From Pseudohoeflea suaedae (lineage in GTDB: Bacteria > Pseudomonadota > Alphaproteobacteria > Rhizobiales > Rhizobiaceae): 64,000 bases of DNA. Each line of letters begins with the position of its first letter. The first letter of the stretch is position 1. Location: assembly GCF_004354915.1 (NCBI RefSeq), contig NZ_SMSI01000003.1:23501-87500 (forward strand), given 5' to 3'. The position numbers and the translations under genes were made by a program. The notes under the pieces are model-generated. The model searched no databases and was not told the DNA's origin. It saw nothing but the letters and a program-made list of their open reading frames with translations. Of the stretch, positions 9,308-18,891 are shown in pieces.

Positions 9308-10315
9308 TCAATCAACCTCGACCATTGCAGGGTTGGCGCGGGCGTGGTCGATTTCGCGCACGGAACGGATCACGGTGAGGCGGGATGTCAGGGTTGTCAT
9401 GCCGGCGATCACGATGATGACGATGGCGATCCAGAAATAACCGCTCCAGGGCAGGAGAAAGCGCCCGAACAGGGCGGTTGCCTGATCGTTGAGCGGGGTT
9501 GCCCGCGTGAGCGCCTGCCAGGCCGCCAGCGAGAGGAAAACGAAGCTGGCCGCCGCGCCGCCGATACCGGCGCCCTTCAGGCCGATCAGCAGGAAACGCT
9601 TCTGGAACTGGCGGGCGATGAAGCCGGTCTCCGCACCGACGAAATGCAGAACTTCGATAATGTGCCGGTTGCCGGCCATGGCGCCGCGGGTGGCGAATAT
9701 CACCGTCATGGCCGTGGCCGCCAGGATAAGGCCGAGAATGCCGAGACCCAGAAGACTCATGGTGCGCGCCATGGCGACCAGGCGGTCTGTCCAAGCGCGA
9801 TGATCATCGAGAGCGGCCTGCGGAACCGCGTTCGAAATGGCGGTTCTCAGGGAATCGTAGTCCGGCGGGCTTTCCTCGTTGATCGTCAGGATGACAAGGC
9901 GCGGCACCGGAAGGGCATCGATATCGAAATCATCGCCGAGCCAGGGGGAGAGCAGCCGTTCCGTCGCCGCACGGTCGATGATCGAGGCCGCGGTTATGCC
10001 CGGGACCGAAAGTGCCGCGGTACGGATCTCCTCGAGCGCCGCGTCCATCTCCAGACCTTCAACCGGCTTGAGCTGAACCGTAAGCTCGCGCGAGATCTCG
10101 CTTTGCCATGCGCTGGCGGTGGAGCGCACCATGGTGACCGCACCCGCCGTGAGGCAGGAGAGGAAGGCCATGATGGCAATGACGATGATCAGCGCGCGGC
10201 CGGAGACGTTGGACGGAGGCACGATGGGAGCGGTGGGCCTGAGCGCCGCCTCCCTTTTGCGGGAACGGGACTGATCGGGCGGCGGGGTGTCCGATGCGCG
10301 CGGTGCGTCGATCAT
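9308..10315 (-). CDS. ftsX: Cell division protein FtsX (ABC permease)
   Basis: 335 residues with the FtsX topology: a proline- and charge-rich cytoplasmic N-terminus, a first TM helix (about 37-60), a periplasmic domain of around 110 residues, then three further helices, the second of the four around LLGLGILGLILAATAMTVIF. It forms the FtsEX complex, which couples septal constriction to activation of murein hydrolases. The start overlaps the ftsE stop by four bases, so the pair is co-translated. Confidence 0.93.
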   Translation of the reverse strand: MIDAPRASDTPPPDQSRSRKREAALRPTAPIVPPSNVSGRALIIVIAIMAFLSCLTAGAVTMVRSTASAWQSEISRELTVQLKPVEGLEMDAALEEIRTAALSVPGITAASIIDRAATERLLSPWLGDDFDIDALPVPRLVILTINEESPPDYDSLRTAISNAVPQAALDDHRAWTDRLVAMARTMSLLGLGILGLILAATAMTVIFATRGAMAGNRHIIEVLHFVGAETGFIARQFQKRFLLIGLKGAGIGGAAASFVFLSLAAWQALTRATPLNDQATALFGRFLLPWSGYFWIAIVIIVIAGMTTLTSRLTVIRSVREIDHARANPAMVEVD

Positions 10316-10968
10316 ATGATCTCCAGCCTTCCGTCGGCGAGGATCATGCGGCGCGCCTCGAAGCGATCCATCAGCGTCAGATCGTGCGTGGCGATAACCA
10401 CGGCCGTGCCGAGCTTGTTGAGCTGGACCAGCAGCGAGAGAATGCGCCGCGCCATGGGCGGATCGACATTGCCGGTGGGTTCGTCGGCGAGCAGCAGTTC
10501 CGGCCGGTCAATCAACGCGCGGGCGATGGCCACGCGCTGCTTTTCGCCGCCCGAGAGAACCGGCGGCAGCACATTGACCCGCTCGCCGAGGCCGACCCAT
10601 TTCAGAAGTTCGATGACGTCGGAGCGATAGCTCGTTTCGTCCTTGCCGCGTACGCGCAGGGGAAGGGCGACGTTCTCGTAGGTGGTGAGGTGATCGAGGA
10701 GCCGGAAATCCTGGAAGACAATGCCGATGCGGCGGCGCAAGAGCGGCAATTCCTCACGGCCGATGGTGGAAATGTCGCGTCCGAAGGTGCGCACCAGTCC
10801 ACGCGTCGGCTGAAGCGACATGAACAGAAGCCGCATGAGTGTGGTCTTGCCCGCGCCTGACGGGCCAGTCAGGAACTGAAAGGACTCCTTGGGGATGTCG
10901 AATGTCAGGTCGCGCAAGACCTCGGGACCCATCCCGTAGCGCAAGCCGACATTTTCAAAGTGAATCAC
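10312..10968 (-). CDS. ftsE: Cell division ATP-binding protein FtsE
   Basis: 218-residue ABC ATPase. Walker A is GPSGAGKT (residues 35-42), the signature is LSGGEKQR, Walker B is LLLADEPTG, and the switch histidine lies in VIATHD. The length and the adjacent FtsX identify it as FtsE rather than a generic transporter ATPase. It drives conformational change in FtsX at the divisome. The gene is divergent from the membrane protein at 11141; the shared 172-bp spacer holds a TTAACCAT motif at 11074-11081. Confidence 0.95.
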   Translation of the reverse strand: MIHFENVGLRYGMGPEVLRDLTFDIPKESFQFLTGPSGAGKTTLMRLLFMSLQPTRGLVRTFGRDISTIGREELPLLRRRIGIVFQDFRLLDHLTTYENVALPLRVRGKDETSYRSDVIELLKWVGLGERVNVLPPVLSGGEKQRVAIARALIDRPELLLADEPTGNVDPPMARRILSLLVQLNKLGTAVVIATHDLTLMDRFEARRMILADGRLEII

Positions 10969-11073
10969 GGTGTTCCGTCCGTCCCTGTGCTTTGCCGAAT
11001 CGTCTTAGCGCATGGGCAGCGCGAGGTAAAACTCGCGATGGAAAGAGGCGGATTTTTGCGCGTTCGCGTTCCG

Positions 11074-11081
11074 TTAACCAT
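11074..11081 (+). promoter_or_regulatory. Possible CtrA half-site (TTAACCAT)
   Basis: The 8-mer TTAACCAT lies between divergent ftsE and the gene at 11141. Rhizobial CtrA is reported to recognise TTAA-N7-TTAA and also motifs of the TTAACCAT type. No second half-site at the right spacing is present, so this is only a candidate link between ftsEX and the cell cycle. Confidence 0.3.
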
Positions 11082-11140
11082 CTTCATTTACGTCTGGGTA
11101 ACAGGTGGCGAGGTGTGGGGTGCCATAGCGAAGGACCTGG

Positions 11141-11749
11141 ATGCCGATGAGCGACGACCGCAATCACGATTTCGAGCTTCTTGCGCCCAGGCCTGCCCGG
11201 CCCGGCCGGGACCTGCGTCTGCGTCCGGTCGAGTTCGAGGATGCCGAATTCGAGACGGTGATCCCTTGCGACGGCTATGGCGCGCCGGAAGGCCTTCACA
11301 TTCCCCATGTCACGCCGGAATTGCGCAAGCCCGTCTTCAGCGCTGCGGACAACGAGGAATTCGCGGCCGAGCGCCAGCGTCTGGATCTCTTCGGCCAGGG
11401 GGATGCAGTCATCGCGGAGACAGCGTCGGCCCGCAGTCGAACGGCGGGCCCGGCTTTCCTCGGCGGGGTCGTCTTCGTCGCTGCGCTGGTCTTCTGGATG
11501 TCCGGCGGGCACCGGTTGATCGCTTCCGCCAGGCATACCGATCCGGTCACGACGGCTTCCGTTTCCGGCAATGCCGCAGCCGGCGCCATCATTCCGCAGG
11601 GGCAGGCGTTCGGCGACGAGCGACGCATGTCCGGCGAGGCAGGCAATGTAAGGCGGGGGCAACCCGCCAGGACGGGTGTCGTGGACGCGCCGCGCCCGGC
11701 CCGGATCGAACGCGCCGGTTCGATCCTCATGATCCGCGCGGGCCGGTGA
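11141..11749 (+). CDS. Single-pass membrane protein of unknown function
   Basis: 202 residues and no family I recognise. The first 100 residues are hydrophilic and acidic and include GYGAPEGLHIPHVTPELRKPVFS. One TM helix follows (about 106-122, AFLGGVVFVAALVFW), then a low-complexity Ala/Gly/Arg-rich tail ending in SILMIRAGR. It is probably inner-membrane with the tail outside. ATG 11141 follows GAAGGA; ATG 11147 is an alternative. It sits divergent from ftsEX and before hpt, and rhizobial genomes often keep a poorly conserved membrane protein at this spot. Confidence 0.65.
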   Translation: MPMSDDRNHDFELLAPRPARPGRDLRLRPVEFEDAEFETVIPCDGYGAPEGLHIPHVTPELRKPVFSAADNEEFAAERQRLDLFGQGDAVIAETASARSRTAGPAFLGGVVFVAALVFWMSGGHRLIASARHTDPVTTASVSGNAAAGAIIPQGQAFGDERRMSGEAGNVRRGQPARTGVVDAPRPARIERAGSILMIRAGR

Positions 11750-11846
11750 TTTCGCCCTTTACCCACAAGCGTGGATAGAGTTGCGGGTTTCAATAACACA
11801 AAACAATCATTAGATTTCCGGGCTTCAACGAGCCTCGGGGAGTAAC

Positions 11847-12392
11847 ATGCAGGTCGTACGCGGAAAGAAGATCGAGACGCTGTTCTCGCCCGAGCAGATT
11901 GCCGAGCGCAATCGGGAGCTGGCCAAGCAGATCGCAGCCCAGCCGAAGAAGGACCTCCTGGTCATCTCGGTGCTGAAGGGGTCGTTCATCTTTGCCGCCG
12001 ATCTGATCCGCGCAATCCACCATGCGGGACTGGCGCCGGAAGTCGAGTTCATCACCCTGTCGAGCTACGGCAAGGGCACGACCAGCCAGGGCGTGAAGAT
12101 CATCAAGGACATCGACAGCCAGGTCGAAGGCCGTGACGTTCTCCTGATCGACGACATACTGGAAAGCGGCCGCACGCTGCGCTTCGCACGCGACCTGATG
12201 CTGGAACGTGGCGCCAAGAGCGTCGATATCGCCGTGCTTCTCGACAAGCACTCGCGCCGCGAAGGCGAGCTGAACGCCGATTATGTCGGTTTCGAGTGCC
12301 CGGATTACTTCGTGGTCGGCTATGGCATGGATGTGGCTTATGCGTTCCGCGAACTGCCCTTTGTCGGTGTGGTGACCGGCGACGCGGACTGA
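11847..12392 (+). CDS. hpt: Hypoxanthine phosphoribosyltransferase
   Basis: 181 residues of the type I phosphoribosyltransferase fold. The PRPP loop is VLLIDDILESGRTLRFA, KGSFIFAADLIRAI and EFITLSSYGKG precede it, and a purine-binding VGYGMDVAYAFRELP lies near the end. It makes IMP (and usually GMP) from hypoxanthine or guanine and PRPP in purine salvage. The start is preceded by GGGGAG. It is convergent with the long TIGR02302 gene with a 32-bp gap. Confidence 0.95.
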   Translation: MQVVRGKKIETLFSPEQIAERNRELAKQIAAQPKKDLLVISVLKGSFIFAADLIRAIHHAGLAPEVEFITLSSYGKGTTSQGVKIIKDIDSQVEGRDVLLIDDILESGRTLRFARDLMLERGAKSVDIAVLLDKHSRREGELNADYVGFECPDYFVVGYGMDVAYAFRELPFVGVVTGDAD

Positions 12393-12424
12393 ACGCCGCT
12401 CCATCACTTTGCGGAAGACTTGAC

Positions 12425-15025
12425 TTACTGAAGGTCGAGCAGGCGCTCGAGATACTGTTTCTCGATCTCCGGGCTCAACCGGTCGCCGAGACGCTTGCGG
12501 ATGGCGTCGAGAATCTCGCGGGCCCGCTGGATGTCGATCTCGTCGGGCACCTTCACGCGGTTGCCGAAATCGGGGCCGTTGGAGGCGCGTGGCCTGCCCA
12601 GCGGATCGCGATCGTCCGGGCCTGAATTGCCCTGGCCGTAGGGGCCGGGCTGCTGGCCGCTGCCGGGCTGTTGCTGGCCCATGGCCTGCATCATCTGGTT
12701 CATCATGTCCTGGGCGCCCTCGCGCAGCGCCTGGAGCGCTCGGCCCTGGTCGCCGAGGGCATCCCCGGTCTGGCCGCCGCCGAGATTGCCCTCGGCGTCT
12801 CCCATGGCCTCGCCTGCCTCGCCGAAGCCCTCCGAGGGCTGCATGCCCAGCCCTTCGAGCTCCTTCTGCATCTGTTCGAGCTGGTCGCGCAACGCCTGCT
12901 GTTGTTCCTGAAGCTGCTGGAGCAGTTCCTCCATCGAGGGCTGGTCGCCCTGTCCGGGCTGTTGCTCGCCGTCCTGGTTCTGGCCCTGCTGGTTCTGGCC
13001 CTGTTGTTGCTGGCCCTGCTGCTGTTGGCCGTCCTGCGGCGGGCGGCCCGGGCGCCCCTGCTGCTGCTGGTCGAGATTGAAGGTCTCGTTCATCAGCTGC
13101 TGTTGCTGGCGCATCAGTTCGCCGAGCTTGTCCATCTGCTCGCGCATCGGTCCGCCCTGCTGCTGCTGTTGCTGCTGCTGACGACCGGCCTGCAGGTTGT
13201 TCATCATCTGCTGGAGCTGGGAGAGCAGTTCCTGGGCCTGATCGCGGGCCCCTGAACGGGCGAGGTTCTCGATCTGGTCGAGCATGTTGTCGAGATCGCG
13301 CTGGCGCAGCATGTTCTGCGACATCTGGTTCTGCTGGGCCTGCTGGTTGGGCGCCTGACGGGCCAGTTCGCTCAGATAGTCCTGCATGGCTTCACGCAGT
13401 TCGTCCATCAGCCGGGCGATTTCCTCGTCCGAGGCTCCGTTTTCAAGCGCATCGGCGAGCGCCTGCTGGGCGTCGCGCAGCTTGCGGGCGGCGAGCGACA
13501 GATTGCCGTCCTCGATCTGCAGGGCCACGCCCCACATGTAGTCGATCGCCTCACGCAGGTCGGTCTCGCTGCGGGCATTGTCGAGACGTCCGCGCACCGA
13601 CTGGAAGAGGAGGAAGTGGGTCAGGTTCGGGATGGTTTCCTCAGGCGCCAGCGTCAGCGCGTCCTGGAGGTCGAAGATGCGCGGCAGGTTGTGGGCGTCA
13701 AGGGCCAGAAGACCGCGATGCTCGATGATTGCCGCTGCCAGAGGCTCGTTGAACCGGCGGGCGGGCAGGACGGTCTCGATCGTTTCCGAACGGCCTTCCT
13801 GTCCCGCGCCATCGGTCCCGATCAGGGTGATCGCTACCTTCTGGCCGGCAAGCGGATGCTCGGTAAGGTCCTGGCTTGCGGTGGCTTCGCCATCCCTGGC
13901 GCCGCGTCGGGGCAGGGTAAGCTTGTATTCGGGCGGATCATAAAGCGGCACCGCGTTCGGGCCCTGTGCTTCGAGCGGAACGATTTCCGCCCTGGCACCG
14001 ACAACACCGTGGTCGTCGGTGATCGAATAGGCCAGTTCCAGCGCGCCATTTGCGGCCCGGCGGGGTTCGTCAATGAAGGACAGTACCGGCGGTTCATCGG
14101 GCGTGATGGTGATCGGAAAGTCCATCCGGCCACTTGATGTCTCGACGCTCAATGTCCCGTCGGCGCGCGGCTTGTAGGTGAAGACCGTGGAATGGGCCGG
14201 CGAGGTCGTGTCCCCTGTCGCAGTTCCCGGTGCCGTAGGCTCGATCGGAGTTCGCGCGCCGTCGGCTCCGGCATAGGTGATGGTCGCCTTGTCGGGAGCA
14301 GAGCCGACGCGGACGGTGATCTCGCTGCCCTCAACGGCATGAACGGGCGCATCGCCGCGATTGACCTGCCCGGTCAGGAAAACGGGTGCGGCGCTGATGT
14401 AACCGGGGGGAGAAATCCACGCATCGACGCGGATGTCGGCGGCGGTGATGTCGTCGTGCCGGGTGAATGCATCGCTCACCCGTCCCGATGTGCCGGAGAA
14501 GGAATAGCCGAAGGCGGTGACGAGCAGGAGCCCTATCGCCACCCGCAGGCCGAAAGGATCGCGGTCGGGGAGCTGCGAGCGTGGCGTGCCCGTCGAGAGT
14601 GCGTCGATCTGGCTTGCCAGGCGTCGTTGATGCTCGGCCCAGAGCGCGCGGGCGAATGGGTCGTCATTGCCGAGGCGATCGTCCTGGGCGCCGATCGCCT
14701 GGTGCGTGATGCGGTTCTTCTGCTCGATCCGCCGGTCGATGCCGCGTGGATCGGTTCGCGCGATACGCGTGAGCGGCCATATCGAGAGCAGTGCGCCGAA
14801 GCCGAGGATCGCGAGCATCGCGATCCGCGCCCAGTCCGGGACTGCGCGGAAAATGCCGAACCAGGACAATATGAAGAACAGCGCGAGGATGCCGGCGAGA
14901 GGGGCCGCGCGGTAAAGCAGCTGCTCGGCGCCGGCGACTGCGCGCATGCGCCAGCGGGCGCGGGCGATCGCCCGGCCGAGCCTGGTATTGGTCTGGGACT
15001 GTCCGCTACGACGCGGTGCGGGCAT
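12425..15025 (-). CDS. TIGR02302/DUF4175 family Q-rich membrane protein
   Basis: 866 residues from MPAPRRSGQSQTNTRLG, with GGGAG upstream fixing the start at 15025. Two or three TM segments occupy the first 200 residues (ILALFFILSWFGIF, IAMLAILGFGALLSIWPL and one near 165). A long region with Ig-like strands follows, then helices, and from about residue 560 a coiled-coil, Gln/Met-rich segment that becomes nearly pure Q/G/N/P runs at about 605-700. The order matches the TIGR02302 family of Hyphomicrobiales. Function is unknown; position after argH-lptM-lysA is typical. The Q-rich segment should be fast-evolving and hard to align. Confidence 0.85.
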   Translation of the reverse strand: MPAPRRSGQSQTNTRLGRAIARARWRMRAVAGAEQLLYRAAPLAGILALFFILSWFGIFRAVPDWARIAMLAILGFGALLSIWPLTRIARTDPRGIDRRIEQKNRITHQAIGAQDDRLGNDDPFARALWAEHQRRLASQIDALSTGTPRSQLPDRDPFGLRVAIGLLLVTAFGYSFSGTSGRVSDAFTRHDDITAADIRVDAWISPPGYISAAPVFLTGQVNRGDAPVHAVEGSEITVRVGSAPDKATITYAGADGARTPIEPTAPGTATGDTTSPAHSTVFTYKPRADGTLSVETSSGRMDFPITITPDEPPVLSFIDEPRRAANGALELAYSITDDHGVVGARAEIVPLEAQGPNAVPLYDPPEYKLTLPRRGARDGEATASQDLTEHPLAGQKVAITLIGTDGAGQEGRSETIETVLPARRFNEPLAAAIIEHRGLLALDAHNLPRIFDLQDALTLAPEETIPNLTHFLLFQSVRGRLDNARSETDLREAIDYMWGVALQIEDGNLSLAARKLRDAQQALADALENGASDEEIARLMDELREAMQDYLSELARQAPNQQAQQNQMSQNMLRQRDLDNMLDQIENLARSGARDQAQELLSQLQQMMNNLQAGRQQQQQQQQGGPMREQMDKLGELMRQQQQLMNETFNLDQQQQGRPGRPPQDGQQQQGQQQQGQNQQGQNQDGEQQPGQGDQPSMEELLQQLQEQQQALRDQLEQMQKELEGLGMQPSEGFGEAGEAMGDAEGNLGGGQTGDALGDQGRALQALREGAQDMMNQMMQAMGQQQPGSGQQPGPYGQGNSGPDDRDPLGRPRASNGPDFGNRVKVPDEIDIQRAREILDAIRKRLGDRLSPEIEKQYLERLLDLQ

Positions 15026-15150
15026 CCGTATCTCCCGTTGCTTCGGGGAAGGATAGCACCCTTTGTGGTCTTGGCGAGGCCTGTGACGAAAAAGTGAGCG
15101 GCTGAAACAGCATTTCATCCGCTCCCGTCAGCTGTGTGGGCGACAGGGGA

Positions 15151-16416
15151 TCAGGCCCAGTCGGGAACCGAATCGAGGGCGATCAGGTCCTCGATCGTCG
15201 GGCGGCGGCGGATTACGTGATACTTGTCGCCGGAAACGAGAACTTCGGGAACGAGCGGCCGCGAATTGTAGGTGCTCGCCTGAACCGCGCCGTAGGCGCC
15301 GGCGGAGCCGACCGCCACGAGGTCGCCGGCCTTGAGCTTGGGAACTTCGCGATCACGTGCCAGATAGTCGCCGCTTTCGCAGACCGGACCGACGATATCG
15401 GCGCGCATCCAGGGCGCGCTGGCGGCCTGAAGCGCCACCGGGCGGATCTCGTGCCAGGCTTCGTAGAGCGTCGGGCGGATGAGATCGTTCATCGCCGCAT
15501 CGACGATGACGAAGGTCTTCTCGCCGCCGTCCTTCACATAGACGACCTCGGAGACGAGGATGCCGGCATTGGCGACGATCAGGCGGCCCGGTTCGAAGAT
15601 CACCTTGGCGCCGATATTGCCCAGATGCCGCTTGATGATCGTCGCATAGGCCGAAGGGTCCGGCGGCAGATCCGAATCATCGCGATAGGGGACGCCCAGG
15701 CCGCCGCCGACATCGATATGGCTGATCTCGTGGCCTTCGGCGCGCAATTCGCCGATCAGCTGGACCATGACGGTCAGCGCATCGTCGAACGGATCGAGCG
15801 CGGTGATCTGGCTGCCGATATGCATATCGATGCCGGTGACCTTGATTCCCTCCAGCTCAGCGGCGCGGCGATAGGCGTGATGCGCGCGGTCGAAGGCGAT
15901 GCCGAACTTGTCTTCCTTCTTGCCTGTCGAGATCTTGGCGTGCGTCTTGGCATCCACATTCGGATTGATGCGGAAGGAGACGTGGGCGATCTTGCCCAGC
16001 GCCAGCGCGCGTGTGTTCAAGACCTCGAGTTCCGGCTCGGATTCGACGTTGAAACAGAAGATGCCGGCTTCAAGCGCGGCGTCGATTTCGCGTGTCGTCT
16101 TGCCGACGCCGGAGAACATGATCTTCTCGGCGGGAATTCCGGCTGCGAGCGCGCGGCGCATTTCGCCTTCGGAAACGACATCGGCGCCCGAACCGAGTTT
16201 GGCGAGCGTCTTCAGCACCGCCTGGTTCGAGTTGGCCTTCATCGCGTAGCAGACCAGAGCATCCATGTCGGCGAACGCGCCGGCGAATACCTTGTAGTGA
16301 CGGGTCAGCGTCGCAGTCGAATAGCAATAAAACGGGGTGCCGACGTCTTCGGCGATCGCGGGTAACGCAACCTCTTCTGCGTGAAGGATGCCATCGCGAT
16401 ATTCGAAATGATTCAC
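15151..16416 (-). CDS. lysA: Diaminopimelate decarboxylase
   Basis: 421 residues of the alanine-racemase-like PLP fold III. Lys60 in CYAMKANSN is the cofactor lysine, GGGLGVPY binds the phosphate, EPGR follows, and CESGDYLARDR near residue 340 supplies the partner-subunit cysteine. It decarboxylates meso-diaminopimelate to L-lysine, the last step of the pathway. It lies 27 bp after lptM and 125 bp before the TIGR02302 gene on one strand, the argH-lptM-lysA order common in alphaproteobacteria. Confidence 0.96.
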   Translation of the reverse strand: MNHFEYRDGILHAEEVALPAIAEDVGTPFYCYSTATLTRHYKVFAGAFADMDALVCYAMKANSNQAVLKTLAKLGSGADVVSEGEMRRALAAGIPAEKIMFSGVGKTTREIDAALEAGIFCFNVESEPELEVLNTRALALGKIAHVSFRINPNVDAKTHAKISTGKKEDKFGIAFDRAHHAYRRAAELEGIKVTGIDMHIGSQITALDPFDDALTVMVQLIGELRAEGHEISHIDVGGGLGVPYRDDSDLPPDPSAYATIIKRHLGNIGAKVIFEPGRLIVANAGILVSEVVYVKDGGEKTFVIVDAAMNDLIRPTLYEAWHEIRPVALQAASAPWMRADIVGPVCESGDYLARDREVPKLKAGDLVAVGSAGAYGAVQASTYNSRPLVPEVLVSGDKYHVIRRRPTIEDLIALDSVPDWA

Positions 16417-16443
16417 GGTCTTAAAACCTTTGAGAGAACGGGA

Positions 16444-16647
16444 TCAGTCCAGCAGCGGGTCGAGGACGAAGCGACGGTCCTCGACCTCGATGTCCTGGTC
16501 GGTCGTATCCTTGACGCCGGCCCGCTGGGCGGCTTCGGCCTTGGCGAGGCTCGGACGGATCGGGTCGCCCTTGCGACCGCAAGCGGTCAGTGTCAGCGAT
16601 GCCAGCAGTATGAAGAGAACGGTGGTTGCCAGCGTGCGCATCATCAT
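16444..16647 (-). CDS. lptM: LptM-like small outer-membrane lipoprotein
   Basis: 67 residues: a signal peptide with lipobox LTAC (Cys23 is the predicted lipidated residue), then GRKGDPIRPS and an acidic tail. The short motif C-G-x-K-G-x immediately after the lipobox marks the LptM (YifL) family, which in Escherichia coli assists maturation of the LPS translocon LptD. Three consecutive ATG codons (16647, 16644, 16641) could serve as start. It is sandwiched between argH and lysA, a conserved location. Confidence 0.8.
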   Translation of the reverse strand: MMMRTLATTVLFILLASLTLTACGRKGDPIRPSLAKAEAAQRAGVKDTTDQDIEVEDRRFVLDPLLD

Positions 16648-16739
16648 CCTGTTATTCCCGGTGCCTGAGTTGGGCCAAAAGTTCGTTTGTCCATAGCGGG
16701 TTTTGAGAATGAACGCACCCTGAAAACCCGCCATGTGGT

Positions 16740-18140
16740 TCAGAGGCGCTTGCGCCAGATGCCGATCTGCTCGCGCACCCGCTCCGGCGCCGTGCCGCCG
16801 TAGCTCTTCCGGCTGGCCACGGAGGCATCCACCGTCAGCACGTCATAGACGGCCTCGGTGATCGCCTCGTTGATGGCCTTGAGATCGTCAAGCGAGAGGC
16901 TTCCGAGATCGACGCCCTTTTCCTCGGCCAGCGCCACGGCGCGCCCGGTGACGTGGTGGGCTTCGCGGAAGGGGAGGCCGGCTTCACGGACAAGCCAGTC
17001 GGCAAGGTCGGTCGCTGTCGAGAAGCCCGAGCCTGCGGCCGCCTTCATCGCGGTAGTGTTGACCGCCAGATCGCGGATCATGCCGGTCATTGCGGCAATG
17101 GAAAGCTCGAGGCTCGCGGCGGCGTCGAAGACCTGTTCCTTGTCTTCCTGCATGTCCTTGGAATAGGCGAGCGGCAAGCCCTTCATCACGGTAAGAAGCG
17201 CGATCAGCGCACCGTTGATGCGGCCGGTCTTGGCGCGGACCAGTTCCGCGGCATCGGGGTTCTTCTTCTGCGGCATGATCGAGGAGCCGGTGGAGAAGGA
17301 ATCCGACAGGCGCACGAAATTGAACTGCGGCGTCGACCAGATCACGATCTCTTCGGCGAGGCGCGACAGGTGCGTGGCGCAGATCGAGGCGATCGAGAGG
17401 AATTCGAGGGCGAAATCGCGGTCGGAAACGGAATCGATCGAATTGCGGGTCGGTTCGCGGAAACCGAGCGCTTCGGCCGTCTTCTTCCGGTCGATGGCAA
17501 AGCCGGTTCCGGCAAGCGCGGCGGCGCCCAGCGGGCTCTCGTCCATGCGCTCGATACAGTCGCGCACGCGCGAGCGGTCACGGCCGAACATCTCGACATA
17601 GGCCATGCAGTGATGCCCGAAGGTCACCGGCTGGGCGGTCTGGAGATGGGTGAAGCCGGGCATGACGTCGTCGGCATGTCTTTCCGCCTTGTCGAGGAAG
17701 GCCTCGATCAGCGAGGTCAGCGCCTTCTCGGTGCGCTGGAGTTCCTCCTTGGTCCAGAGGCGGAAATCGACGGCCACCTGGTCGTTGCGCGAGCGTGCGG
17801 TGTGCAGGCGACCGGCGGCCGGACCGATGAGATCGGAGAGCCGCGCCTCGATGTTCATGTGAATGTCTTCGAGCCGTCGCGAGAATGAAAACTCGCCTTT
17901 TTCGATCTCTTCGCCTATCTGGGTGAGGCCATGAGTGATCTTGTCACAGTCCTCCGACGACAGAATGCCTGTAGTCTCCAGCATAGCCGCATGGGCCAGC
18001 GAACCGCGAATGTCCTGCCGGAAGAGCTTGCGATCGTAATCGATCGATGCGTTGATCTCTTCCATGATCGCATCCGGGCCCGAAGCGAAGCGTCCGCCCC
18101 ACATCTGGTTGGAGGTCTCGTTTTTTGTGTCGTCAGCCAT
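16740..18140 (-). CDS. argH: Argininosuccinate lyase
   Basis: 466 residues of the fumarase/aspartase superfamily. N-terminal MWGGRF is the family hallmark, [17 protein letters not shown] carries substrate contacts, TQPVTFGHH the catalytic region, and [12 protein letters not shown] is the flexible signature loop with the catalytic serine. It splits argininosuccinate to arginine and fumarate. It heads the minus-strand set argH-lptM-lysA and is divergent from tlpA, whose start is only 20 bp away, so the two promoters must overlap or lie within neighbouring coding sequence. Confidence 0.96.
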   Translation of the reverse strand: MADDTKNETSNQMWGGRFASGPDAIMEEINASIDYDRKLFRQDIRGSLAHAAMLETTGILSSEDCDKITHGLTQIGEEIEKGEFSFSRRLEDIHMNIEARLSDLIGPAAGRLHTARSRNDQVAVDFRLWTKEELQRTEKALTSLIEAFLDKAERHADDVMPGFTHLQTAQPVTFGHHCMAYVEMFGRDRSRVRDCIERMDESPLGAAALAGTGFAIDRKKTAEALGFREPTRNSIDSVSDRDFALEFLSIASICATHLSRLAEEIVIWSTPQFNFVRLSDSFSTGSSIMPQKKNPDAAELVRAKTGRINGALIALLTVMKGLPLAYSKDMQEDKEQVFDAAASLELSIAAMTGMIRDLAVNTTAMKAAAGSGFSTATDLADWLVREAGLPFREAHHVTGRAVALAEEKGVDLGSLSLDDLKAINEAITEAVYDVLTVDASVASRKSYGGTAPERVREQIGIWRKRL

Positions 18141-18160
18141 GAAGCGTCCCGGAGTCGCAT

Positions 18161-18859
18161 ATGAGTTCGAATAAGTCCCGCCAGATTTCCACTTCCGTGC
18201 TCGTCGCGATCGCGATGGTGCTGGGAGCGGCTGTCGGAGCGTGGTGGGTATACGGGAAGGGAAGGGTTGCTGGCAATGGAGAAGCCACGCAAACGGTCCA
18301 GACCGAAACGTCCGAGGATGTTAGCCGCTGCGAACTCGCCCAGGACGAAGCCGACGCGCTGAAGCCGCTCGCGAAGGGCGAAATCGCGGCGATGGCCATC
18401 CAGGATCCGGTGCGGGACATGCCGGCTCTTCGTTTCAAGGCCGCCGATGGTCACGATGTCGAGCTCGACGATTTCGCCGGCAAGGCGCTGCTGGTCAATT
18501 TCTGGGCGACATGGTGCGCGCCGTGCCGGGCGGAAATGCCGGCGCTGGCGGAGCTTCAGCGGAATCTCGGAAGCGAGACGTTCATGGTGCTGCCGATCAA
18601 TATCGACACCGGTGAACTCGACAAGCCGAAGGCCTTTCTCGATGAGATCGGCGTGAGCAATCTCGGTCTCTATCACGACGAGACGATGGGCGTGTTCAAC
18701 AAGCTGAAGAACGAAGGTCTGGCCTACGGGCTGCCGGCCACCATGCTCGTCGATACGCAAGGCTGTCTCATCGGCGTGATGAACGGTCCGGCCGAATGGG
18801 CAGGCGGCGACGGCACCAAGCTCATCGAGGAAGTGATCAGGCAGGCGAAGGGAGCCTGA
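18161..18859 (+). CDS. tlpA: TlpA-family thiol:disulfide oxidoreductase
   Basis: 232 residues. An N-terminal membrane anchor (about 11-31) is followed by a periplasmic thioredoxin-like domain with active site WCAPC (Cys119, Cys122) in [18 protein letters not shown] further cysteine pair (Cys57, and one near the C-terminus in DTQGC) is present. TlpA proteins reduce cytochrome oxidase assembly factors or cytochrome c in the periplasm. Divergent from argH. The 32-bp spacer to the convergent dehydrogenase gene holds an imperfect inverted repeat (18859-18868 and 18885-18893) without a U-run. Confidence 0.9.
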   Translation: MSSNKSRQISTSVLVAIAMVLGAAVGAWWVYGKGRVAGNGEATQTVQTETSEDVSRCELAQDEADALKPLAKGEIAAMAIQDPVRDMPALRFKAADGHDVELDDFAGKALLVNFWATWCAPCRAEMPALAELQRNLGSETFMVLPINIDTGELDKPKAFLDEIGVSNLGLYHDETMGVFNKLKNEGLAYGLPATMLVDTQGCLIGVMNGPAEWAGGDGTKLIEEVIRQAKGA

Positions 18860-18891
18860 GCTCCCGCCGAGCGTGAGTGGCCGAGGCGGAG

